Origin: Clostridia bacterium
GTDB lineage: Bacteria > Bacillota_A > Clostridia > Oscillospirales > UBA929
DNA length: 12,163 bases
Reading direction: 5' to 3'
Assembly: GCA_026001245.1 (NCBI GenBank)
Contig: BNZR01000044.1
Location: forward strand, 1 to 12,163
The notes under the pieces are model-generated. The model saw only the letters and a program-made list of their open reading frames with translations, searched no databases and was not told the origin of the DNA. This document shows, piece after piece, positions 7,397 through 12,163 of the stretch (position 1 is its first letter; the number at the start of each line of letters is the position of its first letter). The translations under genes were made by a program, and so were the position numbers.

Positions 7397-7813
7397 ATGA
7401 AAAAGCTATTAAATTTGTGGCAAAATCCACGTGTTCGCCGCGTTGTGACATATTTATTCTTCGGCGGATTGACGACTGTGGTAAATTGGGGGCTATATTT
7501 CGTCTTCACACGCGGTTTTGATTGGTACGAAACGCCCTCAAACATCGCCGCGGTGCTTTGCGCCGTCATATTTGCGTATATAACAAACCGCCGCTTCGTA
7601 TTTTTGAGCGATCGACCCAATATTTTTAAAGAAATGCTAAGTTTTTTCGGCGCGAGAGGACTGACAATCGCGCTGGACATCGGCGGTTTCTATGTACTTT
7701 CCGACATACTCGGATTCTATGATTTAATCGTCAAATTCGGCCTTAATGTTCTTGTAGTACTGTTAAACTACGTTTTATCTCGTTTTTTTGTATTCAAAAA
7801 TGTCGAACACTAA
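7397..7813 (+). CDS. GtrA family membrane protein (probable polyprenyl-linked sugar flippase)
   Basis: This 138-residue protein has four predicted membrane helices, at about 15-37, 48-66, 84-104 and 108-130. The family hallmarks are RRVVTYLFFGGLTTVVNWGLYF at the start, NRRFVF at 64-69 after helix 2, and LNYVLSRFFVF at the end. GtrA proteins are thought to move undecaprenyl-phosphate sugars across the membrane for glycosylation of wall polymers or O-antigen, and usually pair with a GtrB-type GT2 enzyme. The only such enzyme here is the partial gene at 1-684, 6.7 kb away on the other strand. The ATG follows the recG stop by 3 nt, with GGGGGA 8 nt upstream inside recG, so translation is probably coupled. 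GC content is about 43% (counted over 7441-7800) against about 60% in neighbouring genes. Hydrophobic codons explain part of this; recent acquisition is possible. Confidence 0.92.
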   Translation: MKKLLNLWQNPRVRRVVTYLFFGGLTTVVNWGLYFVFTRGFDWYETPSNIAAVLCAVIFAYITNRRFVFLSDRPNIFKEMLSFFGARGLTIALDIGGFYVLSDILGFYDLIVKFGLNVLVVLLNYVLSRFFVFKNVEH

Positions 7814-7882
7814 CTCAACCCCCGTAGTCAAATCCGTTGCGCAGGCGGATTCATTCCGTCGTAGCAACATTCTTCGTTCTTT

Positions 7883-7910
7883 CACATCAAAATCCTCAGA
7901 TTTTGATGTG
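7883..7910. terminator. Perfect 12-bp stem-loop between convergent operons; possible bidirectional terminator
   Basis: CACATCAAAATC and GATTTTGATGTG pair perfectly around a CTCA loop. It sits where the rightward gtrA unit meets the leftward aspS unit, and the stop codon of the 59-residue minus-strand ORF lies in the loop (7898-7896). Neither strand has a clear U-run after the stem, so a textbook Rho-independent terminator is not shown; it could instead protect mRNA 3' ends. The rest of the gap (7814-7882) holds only a weak 6-bp AATCCG/CGGATT inverted repeat at 7831-7851. Confidence 0.5.
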
Positions 7911-8075
7911 CTTAATAAACTTCAAAATTCGACGCGCCAATTCTGACGCGTCGTCTTCTTGCAATTTTAGTGGTGCTAACTCGGCCAGCCAGTCTATCTT
8001 TTCTAGCTCTTCCGATGTATAATTATGCGCCGCTTCCGCGATTTTATCCCAGTCCACCCCGCACTCGTCTATCAA
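7896..8075 (-). CDS. Small acidic protein of unknown function, translationally coupled to aspS
   Basis: I do not recognise this 59-residue product. The proposed TTG start overlaps the aspS stop in TTGA (4-nt overlap), with GAGG 7 nt upstream inside the aspS end. The sequence is rich in Glu, Asp, Leu and Ala in its first two thirds (VDWDKIAEAAHNYTSEELEK) and ends basic (ARRILKFIKHIKI), consistent with a short helical protein. No membrane segment, Cys pair or known motif is seen. The stop falls in the loop of the stem-loop at 7883-7910. An internal GTG (Val7) is an alternative start. It could be a real accessory peptide or a chance frame; the overlap and ribosome binding site favour translation. 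Confidence 0.5.
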   Translation of the reverse strand: MIDECGVDWDKIAEAAHNYTSEELEKIDWLAELAPLKLQEDDASELARRILKFIKHIKI

Positions 8076-9730
8076 TTTTCCGCCTCGATTGAAATCCGCA
8101 ACTCCCGCAACTGCTTCGGCTCGACGGCTGACGGCGCGTTCATCAGCACGTCCACCGCGTTTTGGGTCTTGGGGAACGCGATAACGTCGCGAATGTTGTC
8201 CGTGCCGCACATCAGCATGACAATTCTGTCCAAACCGAAGCCGATACCGCCGTGGGGCGGCGCACCATACTTGAACGCCTTTATAAAGTTCCCGAATCGG
8301 CTCTGTGTCTGCTCGGGCGACAGTTTCAAAAGCTCGAACATCTTCGACTGCAACTCCGCGTCATGAATGCGTATCGCGCCGGAGCTTAACTCGTATCCAT
8401 TTAACACCATATCGTAGGCGCGGGCGCGGACTTCGCCGAGCTTCCCGGCGGCGAGCAAGTCCAAATCCTCCACCATCGGCGAGGTGAATGGGTTGTGCTG
8501 GGACACGAACTCGCCTTCCTCCTCGCTGTACTCGAACAGCGGGAACTCCGTGATCCACAAAAAGTTGAAAACCTTGGGGTCCAGTAATTCCAAGCGTTTG
8601 GCAACCTCCAGCCGCAACGCCCCCAAGGCCGACTTCGCCAGCGGCGTTTTTTTGTCGCCGATAACCAGCGTCAATTCGCCGTCGGTTTTGTACGACCGCA
8701 AACCGCCCACGCCCAAGCCTTTCACAAAGTCGTTCAACTTGTCGATTTCCTTGCGCGTGAACTTGTCGGGGACGACAATCGCGCCCGCGTAATCGTAGCC
8801 GTTTTCGCGGAAATATTTGCCGTATTCCGTGTCGATAACGTTTTGCAGCTCGAAGCCGAAGCGCAGATCCGGCTTGTCCGACCCGTATCTGTCCACCGCC
8901 TCGCGGTATGGCAGACGCTGGAACGGCGTGGGGATTTCCACGTCCAGCACCTCTTTGAACAGCGCCGCAATCATGCGCTCGTTCAGCTCCAGCACATCGT
9001 CGATGTCCACAAAGCTCATCTCAACGTCCACCTGCGTGAAGTCCGGCTGGCGGTCGGCACGCAGATCCTCATCGCGGAAGCAACGCGCTATCTGAAAATA
9101 GCGGTCAAACCCGGACACCATCAGCAATTGCTTAAACTGCTGCGGCGCCTGGGGCAGAGCGTAAAACTCGCCGGGATGTACCCGCGACGGCACCAAGTAA
9201 TCCCGCGCCCCCTCTGGCGACGATGAGGTCAAAATCGGGGTTTCAATCTCGACAAAGCCATTCTCGTCGTAAAATTTCCGCAACGCCTGCGTGACCCTGT
9301 GGCGCAGACGGATAAAGCTTTGCAGCTTCGGGCGGCGCAAATCGATGTAGCGATACTCAAGCCGCGTAATCTCGGCGGTCTTGGTGTCGTCGTCCACCTC
9401 GAACGGCGGGGTCAGTGCGCGGGACAGCACCTCCAGCTTGGTCGCCAGCACCTCCACGCCGCCAGTCGGGATATTCGGGTTGGGGTTGGAGCGCTTACGC
9501 ACCGTGCCGGTGACGCGCAGAACCCACTCCGAGCGCACCGAAAACGCCGAATCGAACGCCTCTTTCGGCACACTTTCGTCAAAAACGCATTGGACAATCC
9601 CCTCGCGGTCGCGCAAATCGATAAAAATAATCGCGCCCAAATCGCGCTGGCGTTGCGCCCAACCACAGGCCTGCACCGTCTGACCGATGTGGCTCTCCGA
9701 AATTTTTCCGCAATAATCCGTCCTATACAT
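8072..9730 (-). CDS. aspS: Aspartate-tRNA ligase (AspRS), shortened insertion domain
   Basis: The enzyme charges tRNA-Asp with aspartate using ATP. The N-terminal anticodon-binding OB fold is at 1-105 (GWAQRQRDLGAIIFIDLRDREG). Class II motif 1 is near 160-168 (VEIETPILT), motif 2 at 216-240 (RCFRDEDLRADRQPDFTQVDVEMSF) and motif 3 at 495-506 (GIGFGLDRIVML, Arg502). At 552 residues it is about 40 shorter than typical bacterial AspRS (about 590 in Escherichia coli). The loss lies in the bacterial insertion (GAD) domain, where about 343-370 runs straight from GGLRSYKTDGELTLVIGDKK to LGALR. Leu31 occupies the position where non-discriminating enzymes often have His, suggesting a tRNA-Asp-specific form. 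The ATG at 9730 overlaps the M16 peptidase stop by one base (TGATG), with GGAGG 7 nt upstream; a GTG one codon earlier has poorer spacing. Confidence 0.97.
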   Translation of the reverse strand: MYRTDYCGKISESHIGQTVQACGWAQRQRDLGAIIFIDLRDREGIVQCVFDESVPKEAFDSAFSVRSEWVLRVTGTVRKRSNPNPNIPTGGVEVLATKLEVLSRALTPPFEVDDDTKTAEITRLEYRYIDLRRPKLQSFIRLRHRVTQALRKFYDENGFVEIETPILTSSSPEGARDYLVPSRVHPGEFYALPQAPQQFKQLLMVSGFDRYFQIARCFRDEDLRADRQPDFTQVDVEMSFVDIDDVLELNERMIAALFKEVLDVEIPTPFQRLPYREAVDRYGSDKPDLRFGFELQNVIDTEYGKYFRENGYDYAGAIVVPDKFTRKEIDKLNDFVKGLGVGGLRSYKTDGELTLVIGDKKTPLAKSALGALRLEVAKRLELLDPKVFNFLWITEFPLFEYSEEEGEFVSQHNPFTSPMVEDLDLLAAGKLGEVRARAYDMVLNGYELSSGAIRIHDAELQSKMFELLKLSPEQTQSRFGNFIKAFKYGAPPHGGIGFGLDRIVMLMCGTDNIRDVIAFPKTQNAVDVLMNAPSAVEPKQLRELRISIEAEN

Positions 9731-10977
9731 CACTTGTCCTCCAGTAATTCAGAGTATTTCTCAACCGTATCCACGCGCCCGACCGTTGAAAACGACATTT
9801 TATCGAAATCCAGCAACTTTTCGGCCATTTTGCGGCAGTCCTCGCGGCTCACCGCGTCACAACGCTCCATCATCTCGTCCACGGTCAGCACCTCGCCCAC
9901 CAGCAAATCCGACTGCCCCATGTGGTTCATGCGGTTCTGCGTGGACTCCAAGCCCATCACCGCCGACGATTTCAACTGCTCGCGTGTGCGGTCCACCTCG
10001 CGGTCGGTCGGGCCATGCTCGGCCAGCTCGCGCAAAATCCCCGTGACCATCGGCAACGCCGAAGCTTCCGCGTCGCGGTTCAACGCCATGTAAATCCCCC
10101 AGGTGCCAACGTCGCGGTGCGGCGCGACAAACGAGCTGACCTCGTAGCACAGCCCCGCCTTTTCGCGAATCGCCTGAAACAGGCGCGACGACATTCCGCC
10201 CCCAAGAATCCCGTTCAAAACCTGAAGCACGTGGCGATCCGCGTCCCCCGCCGCCAACGCCGGAAAGGCAAAACACCAGTGATTCTGCTCAATAGGCTTT
10301 CTTTTCGCAACCTTTGACGGGGTATAGGCAACAGGAGCATCAACCGCACTATCGGACGACTTCACTCCCGCGAATTTTTCGCATATATAATTGATATGCT
10401 CGTCGCCGAACATGCCCGCCAGCGAAACCGTAACGTCGCCGTATCGACTGTCGCGATAGTCGCGCAAATCGGCGGCGGACAGCTTCCCCAGCGACCGCTT
10501 GTTGCCCAAGATGGGCTTGGCCAGCGGCGAACCCTTGAATATCGCGGAAAACAGACGCTCGGAGACCAAGTCCTCCGGCGTGTCCTCATACATGTCTATC
10601 TCTTCCATGATCACGCCGCGCTCGGTCGCCCAGTCGGCCTCGTCAAGCAACGGATTGAAAAATATATCGCAAACTAAGTCCAACGCCTCGGTAAGGTGAT
10701 TATCCAAGGCGCGGCCGTAAAAACAGGTGCATTCCTTGGTGGTAAAGGCGTTTAGCTGGCCGCCCATGCCGTCCATAGCTTCGGCGATCTGCGCGGCGGT
10801 GCGGGAGTGCGTCCCCTTAAACACCATATGCTCCAAAGCATGAGACGCGCCCGCGAAGCGCGGGGCTTCATGCCGCGACCCCGCGCCGACCCAAATCCCG
10901 AACGCCGCCGACCGCACATGCGGAAGTTTCTCCGTCCAAAACCGCGTCCCGCCGGAAAGAACAGTCTTTTCAAACAT
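9730..10977 (-). CDS. mlpA: M16 family zinc metallopeptidase (MlpA/YmxG-like)
   Basis: This 415-residue M16B peptidase has the inverted zinc motif HALEH (His46, Glu49, His50) in GASHALEHMVFKGT. The distal glutamate is in RGVIMEEIDMYEDTPED (Glu125/126, about 75 residues on). The first, catalytic M16 domain ends near 180. The second, C-terminal M16 domain carries GGGMSSRLFQAIREKAGLCY, the usual R/Y-containing substrate-binding loop. No signal peptide is seen, so it is cytoplasmic. Family members are processing or general peptidases of uncertain substrate; Bacillus YmxG/MlpA also lies directly downstream of pnp, matching this order. The start ATG has GGAG 11 nt upstream, a little far, after a 90-nt gap holding a hairpin and repeats. 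Its stop overlaps aspS. Gene symbol is by similarity and synteny only. Confidence 0.93.
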   Translation of the reverse strand: MFEKTVLSGGTRFWTEKLPHVRSAAFGIWVGAGSRHEAPRFAGASHALEHMVFKGTHSRTAAQIAEAMDGMGGQLNAFTTKECTCFYGRALDNHLTEALDLVCDIFFNPLLDEADWATERGVIMEEIDMYEDTPEDLVSERLFSAIFKGSPLAKPILGNKRSLGKLSAADLRDYRDSRYGDVTVSLAGMFGDEHINYICEKFAGVKSSDSAVDAPVAYTPSKVAKRKPIEQNHWCFAFPALAAGDADRHVLQVLNGILGGGMSSRLFQAIREKAGLCYEVSSFVAPHRDVGTWGIYMALNRDAEASALPMVTGILRELAEHGPTDREVDRTREQLKSSAVMGLESTQNRMNHMGQSDLLVGEVLTVDEMMERCDAVSREDCRKMAEKLLDFDKMSFSTVGRVDTVEKYSELLEDK

Positions 10978-11009
10978 AAAAATTAAATCTCCAAAGGTAA
11001 GGTTGAATA

Positions 11010-11039
11010 TGGGCGAACACAGCTACCCGCGTCCGCCCA
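11010..11039 (-). other. Intergenic hairpin with G-U pairs between pnp and the M16 gene
   Basis: Read on the minus strand, the 30 nt fold into a 13-bp stem with a GTAG tetraloop. Ten Watson-Crick pairs (including TGGGCG/CGCCCA at the base) and three G-U pairs close it. On the plus strand the G-U pairs become C-A mismatches, so the structure favours RNA made leftward from pnp. No T-run follows, so it is more likely a processing or stability element, or a dispersed repeat remnant, than a simple terminator. Confidence 0.55.
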
Positions 11040-11040
11040 T

Positions 11041-11070
11041 AATTGTCAATTGTCAATTATCAATTGTTCA
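11041..11070. repeat. Run of TCAATTG-type heptamer repeats
   Basis: Four near-identical units, AATTGTC, AATTGTC, AATTATC and AATTGTTC, stand directly beside the hairpin and overlap the pnp stop codon (11068-11070). I remember similar AT-rich TCAATTG runs next to GGGCGAACAC palindromes in intergenic regions of other bacteria, so this is probably part of a widespread small intergenic repeat. Confidence 0.6.
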
Positions 11071-11913
11071 TTGATATTGCGGGCAGTCCTTGCGCGACAG
11101 GTTGATTCTGCCCTTGTCGTCAATCTCCACAACCTTGATATAGGTCATGTCGCCGACGTTAAGCACGTCCTCCACCTTGGCAACGCGTTGCGGCGCAAGC
11201 TTGGAGATATGCACCATGCCCTCTTTGCCGGGGGCGAACTCCACAAACGCACCGAATGTCATCAAACGTGTCACTTTACCGTAATAGACCTCGCCGATTT
11301 GCGGGTCAAGCACGATAGACTCGATAATCTTAAGCGCGTTGTAGCAGCTGTCCTTGTTCGGGGCGGAGATGAACACGCGCCCGTCGTCCTCGATGTCAAT
11401 CTTCGCGCCCGTCTCGGCGACGATTTTTTGGATAACGCTGCCGCCCTTGCCAATAACCTCGCGAATCTTGTCAACCTCGATCTGGGTTTGCAGCATTTTG
11501 GGGGCGTACTGGCTAAGCTCCTCACGCGGCTCGGCGATACAGGGCAACATAATGTCGTCCAAAATGTTGTACCGCGCGTCACGCGTAAGCTCCAAGGCCG
11601 ACCAGATGATCTCCGGCGTAAGGCCGTCGATTTTCAAATCCATCTGAATCGCGGTGATGCCCTCTTTGGTTCCCGCAACCTTAAAGTCCATGTCGCCGTA
11701 GAAGTCTTCAACGCCCTGAATGTCCACAAAGGTCATCCAGCGGTCGCCCTCGGTAACCAAGCCGGACGAAATACCCGCAACGGGAGCCTTAATCGGCACG
11801 CCCGCGTCCATAAGTGCAAGTGTCGAGCCGCAAACCGAACCTTGCGAAGTCGAACCGTTGCTGGACAGCACCTCGCTGACCAAACGGATGCAATACGGGA
11901 AATCCTCCTCGCT
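11068..11913 (-). CDS. pnp: Polyribonucleotide nucleotidyltransferase (PNPase), C-terminal part; 5' part displaced
   Basis: PNPase is the phosphorolytic 3'-5' exoribonuclease of the RNA degradation machinery. The minus strand encodes 281 residues, from [20 protein letters not shown] in the second RNase PH core to the end of the protein. The catalytic segment [12 protein letters not shown] is at about 11707-11672, the KH domain GXXG loop (GKGG) at 11451-11440, and the S1 domain ([20 protein letters not shown]) from about 11302 to the stop. This half looks intact. Upstream of the Ser codon at 11913-11911 the same frame no longer resembles PNPase. The expected preceding sequence is instead on the opposite strand, to the right. 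The first in-frame initiation-like codon (TTG, 11883) is only Leu of CIRLVSEV, not a true start. As it stands the gene cannot make full-length PNPase. Confidence 0.95.
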   Translation of the reverse strand, partial: SEEDFPYCIRLVSEVLSSNGSTSQGSVCGSTLALMDAGVPIKAPVAGISSGLVTEGDRWMTFVDIQGVEDFYGDMDFKVAGTKEGITAIQMDLKIDGLTPEIIWSALELTRDARYNILDDIMLPCIAEPREELSQYAPKMLQTQIEVDKIREVIGKGGSVIQKIVAETGAKIDIEDDGRVFISAPNKDSCYNALKIIESIVLDPQIGEVYYGKVTRLMTFGAFVEFAPGKEGMVHISKLAPQRVAKVEDVLNVGDMTYIKVVEIDDKGRINLSRKDCPQYQ

Positions 11914-11921
11914 GGTTGTTG
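11911..11921. other. Strand-switch junction inside pnp
   Basis: Homology to PNPase runs on the minus strand up to the Ser codon at 11911-11913 and resumes on the plus strand by 11913-11921 (TGG TTG TTG GAC). The codon before Ser reads ACC where a Pro codon (CCN) is expected, so two or three bases (GG/TGG) may be shared at the join, a microhomology. This marks an inversion endpoint or a chimeric join. Confidence 0.75.
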
Positions 11922-12163
11922 GACGACAAGAAGCGCGTAGATGGGCGCGGTCTGTTAGAGGTTCGCCCGCTAAGCGCGGAGGTCGGCGTACTGCCCCGCG
12001 TGCATGGTTCGGGTCTGTTCACACGCGGACAGACGCAGGTGCTGACTGTCGCCACGCTGGGTACAATCAGCGACAATCAGAAGCTGGACACTATCTACGA
12101 GGAGGAGTCCAAGCGTTACATGCACCATTACAACTTCCCGTCCTACTCCGTGGGCGAGGCGCG
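11916..12163 (+). CDS. pnp: PNPase, start of second RNase PH core, inverted relative to the rest (partial at window edge)
   Basis: The plus strand encodes an open frame reading [20 protein letters not shown], then [42 protein letters not shown] and SYSVGEAR at the edge. This is the canonical stretch of PNPase that should lie directly before the SEEDFPYC segment on the other strand; by comparison with Bacillus PNPase only about 26 residues are missing between them. There is no start codon context, and a stop in this frame lies at 11877-11879, so the piece is not an independent gene. FTRGQTQ and HHYNFP are intact, arguing against long-term decay. Confidence 0.9.
   Translation, partial: MLDDKKRVDGRGLLEVRPLSAEVGVLPRVHGSGLFTRGQTQVLTVATLGTISDNQKLDTIYEEESKRYMHHYNFPSYSVGEA

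Noticed and set aside
6757..7680. Long minus-strand open frame (307 codons) opposite recG and gtrA
   Set aside because: It is antisense to two well-recognised genes, its product is Ser/Arg-rich, low-complexity and unrelated to known folds, and no promoter or start signal is seen.
7883..7910. Riboswitch or T-box at the convergent gap
   Set aside because: The stem is isolated, lies at gene 3' ends rather than in a leader, and has no conserved T-box or aptamer sequence.
9299..10093. Plus-strand open frame of 264 codons opposite aspS and the M16 gene
   Set aside because: It crosses the junction of two firmly identified minus-strand genes and has no recognisable protein features.
11041..11070. 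CRISPR-like array
   Set aside because: Units are only 7 nt, contiguous and without spacers; no cas gene is present.
11911..11921. Phase-variable invertible switch explaining the pnp break
   Set aside because: No inverted repeats of useful length flank the visible endpoint and no recombinase gene is in the window; only two or three shared bases are seen.
11050..11940. Long open frame (296 codons) on the plus strand opposite pnp
   Set aside because: It mirrors the high-GC minus-strand PNPase coding sequence, its product is His/Arg/Leu-rich without any family signature, and it has no ribosome binding site.

Overview
This is a GC-rich (roughly 55-60% by eye) bacterial window, most likely from an uncultured or gut-type member of the Clostridia. 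The main reasons are the pnp followed by an MlpA/YmxG-like M16 peptidase (the Bacillus/Clostridium order), the sigma-A style promoters, the strong GGAGG-type ribosome binding sites, and a cytoplasmic ParB-like/BMP fusion protein of a kind I remember from Firmicutes. No species can be named from the sequence alone.

Layout, left to right. (1) Minus strand, 1-2357: a two-gene unit reading leftward from a promoter near 2400. First comes a 556-residue protein with a ParB/sulfiredoxin-like N-terminus and a PnrA/BMP ligand-binding C-terminus but no export signal. Two bases later starts a DPM1/GtrB-type family 2 glycosyltransferase that runs off the left edge. (2) 2357-2464: a compact divergent control region. 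Two near-consensus sigma-A promoters lie back to back with abutting -35 boxes inside a 46-bp dyad. (3) Plus strand, 2464-7813: a tight three-gene unit. It holds a membrane-anchored cell-wall protein fusing a GHL10 glycoside-hydrolase-like domain to a C-terminal N-acetylmuramoyl-L-alanine amidase, then recG, then an AT-richer gtrA. (4) 7814-7910: a convergent gap with a perfect 12-bp stem-loop. (5) Minus strand, 7896-10977: the M16 zinc peptidase, aspS and a 59-residue unknown protein, each overlapping the next by 1-4 bases, so translation is probably coupled. (6) 10978-11067: an intergenic hairpin with G-U pairs and a run of TCAATTG-type repeats. (7) 11068-12163: polynucleotide phosphorylase in a broken arrangement. 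The minus strand encodes the C-terminal half (end of the second RNase PH core, KH, S1). At about 11914 the homology jumps to the plus strand, which encodes the preceding part of the second RNase PH core.

How the parts fit: the glycosyltransferase (polyprenyl-phosphate sugar synthesis), GtrA (a likely lipid-linked sugar flippase) and the glycoside hydrolase/amidase all point to the cell envelope. The divergent promoters tie the ParB-BMP protein to the wall-hydrolase operon. The right half is housekeeping (translation and RNA decay).

Items most worth a second look are the pnp strand switch (a local inversion or an assembly/amplification chimera), the ParB-BMP fusion facing a cell-wall operon across a symmetric promoter, and a recurring TTCTC-N6-GAGAA palindrome confined to about 1.9 kb.
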